64,000 nt of DNA, taken from Climacium dendroides. Its lineage: Eukaryota; Streptophyta; Bryopsida; Hypnales; Climaciaceae. Positions 13,445 to 25,110 of this stretch are shown here, piece after piece (position 1 is the stretch's first letter; each line of letters opens with the position of its first letter). Under the pieces are notes generated by a model. The model was given only the letters and a program-made list of their open reading frames with translations. It was not told the DNA's origin and did no database searches. The DNA is taken from the NCBI GenBank assembly GCA_950106755.1, contig OX467084.1, positions 2,108,001-2,172,000 of the forward strand, read 5' to 3'. A program made the position numbers and the translations under genes.

Positions 13445-13903
13445 TAAGGTAAAACAACCCATTGTGGTCAGAATTAGAAATTTGACCTCATGTTGTTGTT
13501 GAAATTTTTAATTTTTTTTCACATTATTATAAATGTGAAAAATAATGAGAGCAATTGAAATTATGTTTTTTTTTTTGACAAAGTATGAATTTTCAATGAA
13601 TTTTTGAAGTGTTCAATGCATCATGGCCCAAAAGAGTTTGTAGACTACCTTACTACCAACAAAATTTGAATCCACCATACTCATTTTGCTCACCTAAAGC
13701 AGTCATTGTATTTTCTAACATAGAAAGTCTAAAAAGTCAATTCAGTGACAATGAATTCACACTGAAAAGTTGGAAGTTCCTGATGAAGTCACTAATCACT
13801 CCATTCCTGTCACATAAGACAACATTGTGGTCAAAATTTCACATGCTAGAAAAACCCATGATGGGGTCATTCCCTAGGAGTTCACAATGGGTTGTTTATC
13901 TTA
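13445..13903 (-). mobile_element. TA-flanked TIR element, family AAGGTAAAACA, copy 2 (inverted)
   Basis: It starts TA-AGGTAAAACAACCCATTG and ends CAATGGGTTGTTTATCT-TA. The interior segments GACAAAGTATGAATTTTC and AAAAGAGTTTGTAGACTACC are reverse complements of segments at about 12310-12380, so this is a second copy of the same family in the opposite orientation. The plus-strand open frame 13609-13941 runs through it and is not a gene. Confidence 0.7.
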
Positions 13904-14640
13904 ACTACACTAATGATGATAAACAATGTTACCTATACTAATTTATTTTAAAAAGCCATAAGTTTTTACTCTTGATGAATATTTTTACCAACTATGGATG
14001 TAGAGTTTTCCCACTTAGAATGACACTAGGATTTATGATTTTCGTAAAGATATTTGTGAAGAGTAAAAACTTCTAGCATTTCTAAAACATTTAGTATGGG
14101 TAACAGTATTTATCATCTTCAGTGTACATTGAGTGGAGCTGAAAGAAGAGAATTAAGTTACATGATGCCTCTGCTCCGACAACAACTGAGGTGAATAAAT
14201 TAAGTGGAAATTTAGTGTGGAAGATTTTATGCCCTGTTTTTTTGTGTGGCGTGAGTCATCCTCCCAATAATAACAAGACATCATGAAGCATTTGATTGAG
14301 TGAGAATCTGGAAGGGAAAGGTATCCACAGAAGAAGTTGTCAAGATTGAACCATGCTAAAGTGGGGTAAGGCTTATTGTTTTTTGTTTTGTTTTTGGGAC
14401 ACAAAGAAAAGGCTTCCTTTACAATAACCTTCCTTACTGCAAGAATGTACAGTAAGCTTATTGTAAATAGTGTTGAATGCTGGCCACTGCTCTGCAGGGC
14501 TTTATTTTTAATGCATTTATTTGGGGCAGTGCAGATACCGACCTTCATTTCACTGGAGTGATGAACATTCAGGTATCCTGTTCGTTATTAGTACTACTGT
14601 GCTCCACCTGTCTGTAGAATAAAAGTAAAGTAAAAGTGAT
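13904..14640. other. AT-rich spacer, no gene recognised
   Basis: No domain-bearing frame was seen. The minus-strand frame at 14153-14548 and its plus-strand shadow have no family hallmarks. Confidence 0.35.
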
Positions 14641-14850
14641 TTTTATTAATTTTTTAAACTCATAAAACTCCAAAATTTAATATCTTTCTGTTCGTGAGTT
14701 GGAATGCCAGGAAACAAAGCCCATGCACCCATCTTTATTGAGGGCTTTCCAAGGGTACCAAGAATACGCTATGGGGAAGCATAGTACAAAGATCTCACTA
14801 TAACTAACTAAAGAAACGAACAAAATAAACAAACAAACAACCTAATTTAA
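14640..14850 (-). repeat. AACAAACAAAC module, copy 1
   Basis: This copy of a module of about 200 bp, seen seven times in the window, carries the diagnostic blocks in order: TCATAAAACTCC, CAAAGCCCATGCACCC, GAGGGCTTTCCAAGGGTACC, AGATCTCACTATAAC and AACAAACAAACAACC. Its end abuts the TTAA of the element starting at 14851, the same junction seen at 34164. Confidence 0.65.
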
Positions 14851-16360
14851 CCCCTAAAGGTAAAAATTGCATTATTTCGCAACATGGTGATTTGGGGTAG
14901 CTCACTACAAATGGAATATTTATTCATTTTTGCTGAAATTTTCATACAACATGTATCCAAGGAGTAGCTTCAAGGCATGACAATTTTCATAAGTTTGATT
15001 ATATGGTTAAAAAGTTATTGCGTGATATGTCATTTTCATTGCTAAGCAAGAAATCCGGACAACTCAAAAAACTTCTTTAAAAATCACTTTTCAAAAAAAT
15101 AAAAATTTGGAATTGGTTCTTTAGATTTATACATAAGTGGGAAGCTTTGAATAATTCCATTTTGATTAATGAGATGAAAGTTATGAAGAGTTTTAGTTTG
15201 CAAGTAGTTATGGTTTTCAAAGAATTTGAAGGATTCATTTAAGTATAGGAGGTTCAATTTTAGTTCACCAATGCAATTACAATTCATCGAACAAATTTTG
15301 ATGGTTAAATGAAGTGAATGCTTCATTGACATTTGTAGGAATGGAGGGTAGAGACATCATTTTTTATATTGAAATCCATTGTTCATCATGAATTTTCAAA
15401 GGGTATGGGATTATTTGAAAATGAGAGCTTGAATGTTACTGTCAAAATGGAAGAAGTATGTTTGGAGTACAATTTTAAACCTCATTTAGGCTTAGTAAAA
15501 TAAAAAAAATTCAAAAAACTTTGAACTAAAAAAAGTTGAAAAAAAAAGTTAAATTTTATTATTAAAAATCCATTTGAGATTTTTTATACTCCAATCAAAA
15601 GTTATGGACAAATTTCAACTTCAAGCACATTCTATTGAGCTCCTACTCATTCAAATTTACATATCCCACATGGGTTGTTTTACCTCCTATCACCTTATAT
15701 GTATATAAATAACTTATCTTCTCTATTGAAATAAAAAAATGCAATTGGATTTTGCATCTACATGAAGTGCTAACTCTATTCAATATGATGAGTTAAGAGT
15801 TTTACCATCATTTACATATACAATAATAACACATTGTAGGTTATGTAGAGTGGAAGCTTTGCTACAATGTAGAGAGTTGAGCATCAATGATAAAGAAAGT
15901 GATACATGAGGGGGAGCCCATCCAATCAAATTTGTCATAGGAAATAATAATTTAATGATGTTAGAGTTCTCAGGAGGCCAAGTTTCTTATTTGAGGGGTT
16001 GAGGCAAGACAAGAAACTTAACTTCTAGAGGACTCCCCTTACAAAAAGTGCTACCATATAAGCAACCTTGTCATTTTTTCATCCATGCTTAAAGTTCTCC
16101 ACCAAACAAGTCTTGACCGTAGTCCATTCCCAATTTGGTGAAGAATGAAATTTGCTTCAATCATATTGCTCCTTTTCCCTACAGTTCTTGACCAGTGCAC
16201 TTCTCCACTATAGTCTAAAGCAACCCTTAGTCTAGTGCAAGATCCTATGGGTAAATATGCGAAAAGAAACAAAAATTTAAAAGTTTTGCACCTTGCAATA
16301 GAAATGGCAATTTTGAGGAGTTTAATGCAATAAAAAAAGGCCTTAGTCTTGAGGAGTTAA
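14847..16360. mobile_element. TTAA-flanked element, copy 2, enlarged by an internal insertion
   Basis: It lies between TTAA at 14847-14850 and TTAA at 16357-16360. It begins CCCCTAAAGG and ends GTCTTGAGGAG. Both outer parts match copy 1 (9271-10226), the left one to about 15200 and the right one from about 16235. The intervening kilobase is foreign: it includes a repeat at 15340-15720 also found at about 24090-25110, and a short unrecognised minus-strand frame at 16051-16272. Confidence 0.6.
15340..15720. repeat. Dispersed repeat shared with 24090-25110
   Basis: The blocks CATGAATTTTCAAAGGGTAT, AGTTATGGACAAA, TTGAGCTCCTA and GGTTGTTTTACCT occur here and again, in the same order, at about 24130, 24780, 25035 and 25070. 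The last block resembles the end of the AAGGTAAAACA family, suggesting a related but longer element. Confidence 0.5.
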
Positions 16361-17085
16361 ACCTTCAATTTATGTGATCCTTGAAGGCTCTTGAAGTAGT
16401 CAAGATTTTCTAACATATAGAAAATGAGTTATAAAGTGCAAGAAGCTAATTTAGTAATTAAAGAAGCTAATTTAGTAATTTTAAAGAAGATACTTTAGTA
16501 ATTAATTTCACATGTTGTAAAATATGACCTGAACATCATATCCATTGATCCACCATTGCATCAAGCAACATTTTTTGATACATTAATTTTGAAACTAAAC
16601 ACTTAGATATCTTCCTAAAAGCAATTGTAAATTGATTTTTAATGACTTCAAATTTTGTTTTCAATGCAATGACTCTAAAATGTATAGTTCTTATCATGGT
16701 ACTTTTAATATATTTTTTAGTACTTTCTAAATGAACTTATTTACAAAGGCACATAAAGAGCTTCACTTATGCATGGCAACTTATGCATGGCAAATAAGCA
16801 CGCAACAATGTTTTTTTAAAGAATGAAGAGTGAAAATTAATACTTGTAGCCATGGATCCACCACAAGGGGATTTTTGGCTCCACCAAAAATTGCTTGCTA
16901 CAAAGTTGTAGGTGACAATGTTTGGAAAACTAGTGGCTAGTTCATAGTTATCTAGTGGAATTGGAAAAAATCTTGCAATATGAAAACATTAGCAAAAAAC
17001 TGGTGAAAAAATCTATAAAATTTCTATTTAAAATAAAAAAATAGAAAAAATAATTGAACTCAATACTTGAAAAATAGTTCAATAT
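16361..17085. other. AT-rich spacer
   Basis: Contains a short local duplication (AGAAGCTAATTTAGTAATT, about 16440-16480) but no gene or clear transposon end. Confidence 0.35.
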
Positions 17086-17290
17086 CTATACATTAATTAG
17101 GGTGTTTATTTTGTTTGTTTGTCATGTTTGTCATGGTGAGATCTCTAAAACTATGCATCCCTTAGTCACATTCATGGTACTTTTAAAAAAAAATTGTAAG
17201 GAGGTGTGTGTAGACTTTATTTCGTGGCATTTAGACATACCATGTGAAAGTTATGAATTTTTGAGTTATTTTTGGATCATGACGACTCAA
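17086..17290 (+). repeat. AACAAACAAAC module, copy 2
   Basis: Forward orientation. The blocks are TTTGTTTGTTTGTCATG, GGTGAGATCTCTAAAAC, GCATCCCTTAGTCAC, ATGGTACTTTTAAA and GTGGCATTTAGACATACC. It matches the copies at 33160-33590 in the same order. Confidence 0.6.
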
Positions 17291-19792
17291 AAAATATCCC
17301 AAATACTAGCATGCAAGACCACACAAGCACACTTCCTTCACTTTGTCCCATTGTTGCCTCTAGCTTTGATTCTGTCCTTTCAAAATATTTCAACTGGAAT
17401 ATTCTTGCTTTGAGCAGATTTTCTTCTCAAGTCATTAGCAGGCTAAACTGAACTTAATTTAGTTCCTTCATCATCTCATTGTCATTGTCATCTCTCTGTT
17501 TCTCTTCCTTTTGAAAATTGTCAAGTGAGTTATTTTCGAGTTATTTTTTCTTGAAGGAATGTGGAATCAATTGATCCACTTTGGCTTTGCAAGGGATCAG
17601 GATGTTTGAGCCCTTGCAACGGATTGTTGGATGTCAATTTCCTGGGATTGTGATCCTTTATGCAATTGAAGACCCTGAAATCACTGATCGCGGGTGCCCC
17701 GTTGTTACCTTGCATGTTTGTGTCAGGGCTTGCCTTGGGCATACAATTTTTAGGGTTTCAGGGTTTTAGGGTTCTGTCCAAGGGAAACATGTTTGTGCTT
17801 GCTCAGGAACAACCAGAAGATGAATTTGGGAGGTGGCTCGCTCCACTTCAGATACAGACATTTGCAAACTTTTTGCAACCAACTTGCTGTGTTCCTGAAA
17901 TTTGGATTCCATAGTTAATGTAAGTTATAACACAGTTTGTCAAGCTGAAATAATCATGGTTCTGTTCAAAATTGGAAAAATCCATCAATCCTGTGACTGT
18001 AAAATAGAGTTTGATATCACAAGCTCCCACGATAAGTATTGAAGATATTCCTAAGGAGCTTCTTGACTTCTTCCATATTTTAGGGTTTAGGGTTTTGTTG
18101 AGTTTGAATTCATGCATGTACATACTAATGTATCTTCCTTAGTGTCCTACCTTCAGTCTTGCAATCTCAACTGTGGCCACAGATTTCTCTTCTTTGTATT
18201 CCTTACTGAGAAATTGCGGCAAGTTGGCTGCCAACATCCAAGTCAACAATTTACAAATGCCTCCCTCATAGATAGCAAAGATGAGAGTAGAACAATGGAA
18301 GATGAGGCCACAAAGGTGGAGCTTTTTAATAAGTTTGGGAAAGGTAATCTTGTTTCACAACAAAGTGCTATGAAACTACATGAAATTGAACCACAAAATA
18401 GTAAATAGACCCACCCCTACATCAACCACTACTTGGCACATTGAATCATGATATTGCAACCTGAAACGGATGTAGAAGGGCTAACTTATAGTTTGGGCTA
18501 CAATAAACAAGGTCTACAATTATGGGCACTATATCTAGAATTCTTAGAAACTGAATGATTGAAAGTTGGGAAGCAAATAGTTTTCCATGTTTGTCCTATG
18601 AATTGCTTGTTTAATAAAATAGCGGTTGTTATTGAGGAAGTGTTTATTCTGAGAAGAATCCAAGGGTTTCTCTATTGTTTTTGTGTTGGAGATGCATCTT
18701 AAAAGGAGGCAACCCTCTTGACCATGATACAAGTGTTTCTTGCAATCACCCACCTAAGAGCTTTGCCATTAGCCGCACTAGTCGATCTTTGCACAACAAT
18801 GCTACTTTTTGCTTGGTAAGTGCCACACTTAGTTTGAGGAAAATAGCTCTGCACCACGTCACATTAGAAGTTGTGATGTTTTTCTTATTACTTCTACATT
18901 TTGTCCAACAATTGAGGGCCTCTATAGTGGGCAATATTACACTCATGCCAAATTGGTCAACTTTGACTATAGCCTTTGTGGAGGATGTAGAGGCTAATGA
19001 GAGGTGTGAGAAGACAAGGGAGAGCTATAGCGAGGACTTTAACCCAGTAAAGATGTTGTAAGTCTAATGAATGACTTCATTATTAACCGTAGAAAAAATG
19101 AATGTACCTATTGATTCAATAATTGGAGAGTTTTGATGACTACCTTGGTCACGGGGGTCGCATCCTTATAGGGTTAAGGTGTTGTTGGTACAAAGCATGG
19201 GGGCTTGAGTGCACTGCCAAATCTCACGAGGCGATGAGTTCCTCACCACTTCTTGATACCATGGTCCAATTTTGCGGAACTAGTGGCGATGCTCTAAGTC
19301 CGTCCTGGTATTGTCCATCAAAGCTGGTGAGGAGGACCCATATGGTTATAGTAAAACTGAGCACTTCCAAAAGCATTGATTCACAAGTTCAGTGTTGAAT
19401 AGGGCACTTTGCAATGGCTCAAATTGCAAAAGTTAGGTATACTAGCTAAGAAAAAGAAAAACATTACATTTGAGATAATTACTGCAGCAAGGACCACAAA
19501 GCTTCTAAAATACTCAATTTTTTAAAAATTCATGTGGAAAATAAAAGATCCAATCAACTACCAATTGTACAGATCAGGAAGCCATAGTAAAACAGGAATT
19601 TTTTTACACAGAAACTTGTTTGATACTAACCTGCAGAACAAAAACTCAAGTTCTCAGAGACCAAGCATTCGAGCCAACTGACAAAGATAGAACAACATTG
19701 TGAGGAACTGAATGACGAAGCAGGGATACCCTGAAATTCACCAGCTCTTTCTATGCTCAAAACTAGACTTTCAATTGAACTAAGTTTTTCCA
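17291..19792. other. Moderately AT-rich region without a resolved gene
   Basis: Composition is slightly less AT-rich than in the neighbours. Open frames at 17530-17769, 18112-18408, 18544-18753, 18675-19061 and 19123-19398 lack recognisable domains and overlap each other on opposite strands. Telomere-like TTTAGGG stretches occur at about 17752-17775 and 18080-18095. A repeat of about 110 bp at about 19063-19160 recurs twice at 27190-27420. Confidence 0.35.
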
Positions 19793-20772
19793 TTAACCCC
19801 TGAACATCACAGAGGACGAAAAATGTCCTCACAAGCCAAAAAAAGTCAAATTCAAAGGGCTGTAACTTTTGCATCCAATGTCCAAATTCAATCAAACTTG
19901 TTGGAGAAGTTGCGCATACTAGTCTAGTTTGTGTGATAAAATTTTCAGATCAATACAAGATGTATAATAGTTTTGGGAGCCAATCGAAGTTCACAGGTTC
20001 AATTTGAGCTCACCAAACTGCATTTGATGGCTGCAACTTTGGGGCTTGTATCTTTGTAATCTAATGTTTGTTTTCAATAAAATTTGTTGGATTTTGTTTC
20101 CACTGAAGTCTAATTATTGTGGTAAAGTTTTCATGTCAATCTGAGTTGTTTCAAATGATTGGGAGCAATTCAAAGTTCAAAATCCAGACATTGGTGGATT
20201 CTAGTGAACTTTGGCGGCCTATAACTTCTTCATACAATGTTCAAATACAATAATACTTGTTGCTAAAGTTGCGCATACTAGTCTAGTTTGTGTGGTTAAA
20301 ATTTCATAGCAATCCGAAAAGTTATGAGTGACTAAGAAGCATTTTAGTAGAAGGAGGTTCAGTCATAGATGTGATTTTTTGTTACTTTTTTCACTGTTTT
20401 CTGACATTTCAAATCCATTTTGCGGACACAATGATTCATTTGAATGATATTTTTTTCCACCAAAGTGTATATATTCTGGTTTTGAATCACTTTGTAGCTT
20501 AAAGTTTTTTCATTTGAGTAGGTTTAGAAATCAAATTTCACCTCCAAATGTGTTTTTAAGAAAATTTCAGCACCTTTTTTCAACACTAAAACATTATAAT
20601 CTTTCAATCTATACAGTCAAATGACCCCAAATTTGTTCCACACCATCTACAACATGCACACTACAATATTGTATGGTTGAGATCTTCATACCTTACTCTA
20701 ATTTTGACTTTTTAGACTTGCAAAGGCAAACAATTTTTAAGCCTGGTTAGACCTCTGGCGATGAGGGGTTAA
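19793..20772. mobile_element. TTAA-flanked element, copy 3, with internal tandem units
   Basis: It lies between TTAA at 19793-19796 and TTAA at 20769-20772. It begins CCCCTGAACATCACAGAGG and ends CCTCTGGCGATGAGGGG. Inside, the block GTTGCGCATACTAGTCTAG appears at about 19908 and 20268, with a weaker unit between them, so the interior is a degenerate tandem array with a period of about 180-360 bp. Non-coding. Confidence 0.6.
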
Positions 20773-20897
20773 ACTATGAAGTTCAAACTTACACTACGAA
20801 CAAGGTGAATGTTAACAGTAATGTTTAGCAGGCATTGAGTCAACCTAATTCTCACAAGCATCAAAAGCAACATCAACAAGAAGATCAGAACTCCCAA

Positions 20898-21310
20898 TTA
20901 ATCCCTAAAGTCCAAGTGTCCCCTCTGGGGACAAAATGAATTTTAAGCAAGTTCCTATAGTCTCAATATTTGTCAATATTTTCTAAATTTTTTGTGAAGA
21001 TAAAAAACACTTTAACTTTATGGAAATATAGTTTTCATTTCAATCCATGCCCAAAAGCAAAATTTATGGCACAATAAGCCCAAATTTTAGTTCAGTGGGC
21101 AAAAAAATAAAAAATAAATTTTAAAAATTAGAGATTCAAAATTAGCAGTGCAAAAATTTGAAGTAAAGAAGCTTCAAAGCCAAAAAAATCTAGTCAAGCA
21201 AGGTGCAAAAATACTTGTTTTCTTCACTTAAGTTTTTTGCTCTTTGCAATAAAAATGATAATTTTGAGTGTTTTTTGATGGGAAAAAGGCCTCAGACCTT
21301 TAGGGTTTAA
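20898..21310. mobile_element. TTAA-flanked element, copy 4 (short)
   Basis: It lies between TTAA at 20898-20901 and TTAA at 21307-21310. Its ends are TCCCTAAAGTCCAAG and CTCAGACCTTTAGGG. At about 405 bp it is the shortest copy with strong terminal similarity to the 9.3 and 28.3 kb elements. Non-coding. Confidence 0.55.
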
Positions 21311-22540
21311 ACTAAGAAAAGGAAGCCAAATAATTTTTGGCATTCAATATTTTTGTGAATTCAATCATGAAGTTGAAATCCTAGTGTCAAGCCAAATTTG
21401 AAAACTTATGAGCAAAAGTGATTGAGCTGAATTGATCCCCTAAAAGCATTGACAACAACATCTACATGAGGATAAAAAAGAAAATTCAAGGCCCGGGAAC
21501 TCAGAGCCAATTTCTATTAAATTTTTTTGGTGAAAGTATGAATCTCCACAACATTCAAGTGACACAAGATTTTACAACAATTGAACTCAGCTCTACACTA
21601 GAAAATTGACTAGTCATAAAATCCTAAGAAAATTAGACTCATCTATTGCAATCGATGTCCTTCCAATGGGGTTGTTGTAGGTGTTGCTCCACCACAATGG
21701 AGCTTGCAACCCTTGCAAGGATGAATTCAAAGTTTGATCTCTAACAATTGAAGCCATTGTTGTTCAAATTGAATTCACTACCTACCTCCTATTCAAATCT
21801 CAAGTCATTTACTCCATAGTCTTCCTAGCGTTCTCCTCAGACTATTCGTAGTAGCCTTTCTATTCTATTTGGCTCTTGCTTTTCCTTGACATTGGCAACA
21901 TTAACATAGTCTTAGAGTTCCTTTCCACATGCTTTAAGCTCTACCATCTCTGTTGCCTTCTATTCATGATCAATAGATGCCACATTTAACTACTTTTGGA
22001 CTTTTGAAAGTCCAAAATTAATATTGGTCATCCGGAGAAAAAAATAGATCATCTAAAGATAATGAAAAACATTGAGAGATCAATGCAAAACATCAGGAGA
22101 TTAGTAAAAAACATTGGGAGATCTTCAAAAACATTAGGAGATCTCTCGATGTTATTATGCAGAGATCCCTAGACATTTTGTCCAAAATTTAGTGAATAGT
22201 CCAAAAGTAATTAAATGTGGCATATAGACAATCACACTTTGAGTATCCCAAGCTCTTCTTCTTAGTACAAAGAAATGAACCTTTGCATTGAAAGAGTACA
22301 ACTTTATATGTTGGAGGCCATCATATGGGGATGAAAGTTTGGTCCTTCAAACCCATTGCCTTGTGTAAAATGGCACATGCCATAGAATTGATAATAGTAG
22401 CTTTTGACGTCTATTTGTTCTCTTTTAATTTTTCCACCTTTATATTCTCTTTGGCTACTTTTATTCTCCAAAGACACATATATAAAGCTTAATTAGTAAC
22501 TATGACTATAACAAAATCTAACATTTGTGAAGTATTGTCT
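21311..22540. other. AT-rich spacer
   Basis: No gene recognised. A short local repeat around ATTGGGAGATC/CATTAGGAGATC occurs at about 22065-22145. Confidence 0.35.
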
Positions 22541-23330
22541 ACATTGTCACAAACTTGTCTTTATACCCTTAATAACTCTAAGTAATCCTAAGCATATTCC
22601 CGATTTTTTTCTCTAATCCCTATTCATAATAACCTAGAAACTACTATAGCTAGCTATGATCTTGCATAAATGATGGACAATCATTTCAAATGTCTTTAAA
22701 TTTTTTTTTGTGTAGAGTAGCTTGTTAAATACTCACATATCAATTTTCATCCAAATCTAAGATATTGTCTAACTTTGGTAAACATTTTCTTCTTGCTAAC
22801 AATTTACAAAGTCACAATCTCTACACCCCAGTTGTATTTTGTGCATAACTCATAGGTCCCATACACATTGTAGAGAAGTTTTTGACATAAAATAGTAGAT
22901 AGTCAAGAAAATTCCACTCCAAATTTCATAACCATTTCACAAAAACCCAATAAAACTAAAGCTTCCAAATACATCCTTCTTGGTTGCCTTTCATTCCCAA
23001 CTTCCTTTTTGAAGCCTCATATCTCCTTCTCAATAATATATTTATGTCTAAAATTTGTACCATGGTGGATTAAAATATCCAAAAATTCAAGTCCAAGATT
23101 TTATCTTCATCCACTAATTTATTAAAATACAAACCCCAAACTCCTCATATTAATGCTCCCTTCAATAATAAATCACTACTTAGTATTCAAGTGCATTCCA
23201 CACCTCAAAACCATCAAAAATCAAGAGAGAGAGAGACAAGGAAATAATTTGTGCCTTTAAATAGCCAATTGTAATCCAAAAATGTTAGCTATTGGCTAGC
23301 CCTCCCTCCAATCCTATTTTAGAAAAAAAA
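22540..23330 (-). repeat. LTR-like dispersed repeat, copy A
   Basis: Diverged homologue of 35970-36790. The shared ordered blocks are CAGTTGTATTTTGTGCATAA, TTAAAATACAAACCCC (weak), AATGCTCCCTTCAATA, CACACCTC and AGAGAGACAAGG. On the minus strand a TATTTAAAG box lies at about 23258-23266, as in a promoter-bearing LTR. No coding domain is attached, so the LTR assignment is an inference. Confidence 0.4.
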
Positions 23331-24090
23331 TGAACCCTCAAAGGGCTGCTTCATTGTGAGAGTTCCTTTCAATGGAACTCATGGCCTCTTCAAGGGACAA
23401 TAGCCATTGTTCATCATCAATGATGAATAGTGGCTATATTAAAAAATATTTAAAAATATTTAAAAAATAAGAAATAGCAATTTCATATGGTTACATTAAT
23501 GCCACATTAGATTTATTTTTCTGTAATTTTATAATTCATTTTAATGTTAATTTTTAAAATATTTAATTAAATTATCCCAAGCTAATCAAGCCCTCTAGTC
23601 CGCTAACAAAAAAAGATTATTTTTGGCCAATGTTCCTTATTGTTCCTATTGTGTACAACTCACGACTCCTTTGAGAGTTCATTTTTTTCCTAATGACATC
23701 GACTATCAACTAATCTATCATTAACCAACAACTAACAAGAACTTCAAACACTACACACATCTTTTAATGTGAGAAGATGCCAACTTCAACTAGTAGACAG
23801 TCTACATCATAACAACATCAATAAGCTCTTTGTTGGAAAAAATAACCGACCTCTTGATAGAAGTGTTTGTTTAAAATTATTGGAGTACTTAGTTCTATAT
23901 TATTGTAGTTGTAGGGCAAGGGTGGCGTATAATAATTATTTATAAGAATGTTGAAAAAAAATGAAAAAGAGAAATTGTGGAATTCAACAAAAATTAAATG
24001 ACCAAGTTGTCAAAAAAATTGTCCAAAATAATCCAATTTACTATCAAGAGTTTTTTTGATGGCAACATGAAAGACTTCATAGACATTTGG
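23331..24090. other. AT-rich spacer
   Basis: No gene or bounded element recognised. Confidence 0.3.
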
Positions 24091-25110
24091 TGAGAATGAA
24101 TAGTGAAGAATTTGCTCTATAAGGAAGTCAATTGTCCATCATGAATTTTCAAAGGGTATGGGATAATTTGAAGATGAGAGCAATTAGGAAAAATTTCAGG
24201 CCTTGAAAACACCATGAAGAAAAGGTTCCCCAAGTTGTGAACAAGCTTAGTGTTGGCCAAATTTTTTAATAATAAAAAATTAATTTTAATTCTTTAAAAA
24301 ATGAATAAAAATGATAAAATAGTTACAATCTGATGTGGCTAAAGTCAGATCATTCGGCTACATCAAACTGTCAAAGTTTTGTAATTTGTAATTTAATTTT
24401 AAAGTTGTATTTTTAAATGATTTTTAATGTTTTTATAAGTGTTTGTTGAACCTACCCCATGCCATTGAGGCCTTGCTATTTGTTGAAGGAAAAGGAATAA
24501 ATAATAATAATAATAATAATAAAAGGATTTTTTTCCTCGTTATTTCAACTAGCTTTCACCATTGTCGAGGAACTAACATCCCTCTCCAAGGCTCAAACTT
24601 CTTACAATGTTGATTGCTCATTATCAAAATCATAGAATTGTGTTCAAAGTAGAATTTTAGACCTCATTTAGGCGTAGTAAGATAATTTTTTTCAAAAAAC
24701 TTTGAACAAAATAAAGTTTTGGAATAAAGATAAATTTCATCTTTATAAATTCTTTTGAGATTTAGAACCTCCAATAAAAAGTTATGGACAAAATTTAGAG
24801 AGGATGCTTGAAAATGTCAAAGAAAATGTCCCTTCTAATCCTTCTCTAAAATTGTCCATAACTTTTAATTGAAGTCTTGAAAGATGGAATGGATTTTTGG
24901 ATATTAAATTTAGATTTATTTTCCTCATTAACTAAGTTCAAAGTTTTTGTAAATTGTTATGCTACTATATCTAAATGAGGTTTGAAATTCTACTTTGAAT
25001 ACAATTCTTGCTTTTAACTTGATTAGGAGTGGTTGAGCTCCTATTAATCCTAATTTATTTATTTCACATAGGTTGTTTTACCTACTACCATCCCTCTTAT
25101 ATGAAGAGAT
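24090..25110. repeat. Dispersed repeat shared with 15340-15720
   Basis: Carries the same ordered blocks as 15340-15720 but is longer, with a region at about 24780-24870 that is partly self-complementary (AGTTATGGACAAAATTTAGAG against CTCTAAAATTGTCCATAACT). An AAT trinucleotide microsatellite lies at 24496-24523. Confidence 0.45.
24496..24523. repeat. (AAT)n microsatellite
   Basis: Uninterrupted AAT/ATA trinucleotide run of about 28 bp. Confidence 0.9.

Noticed and set aside
17752..18095. Interstitial telomere repeat (TTTAGGG)
   Set aside because: Only two or three imperfect units at each spot; too short to call a telomeric relic.
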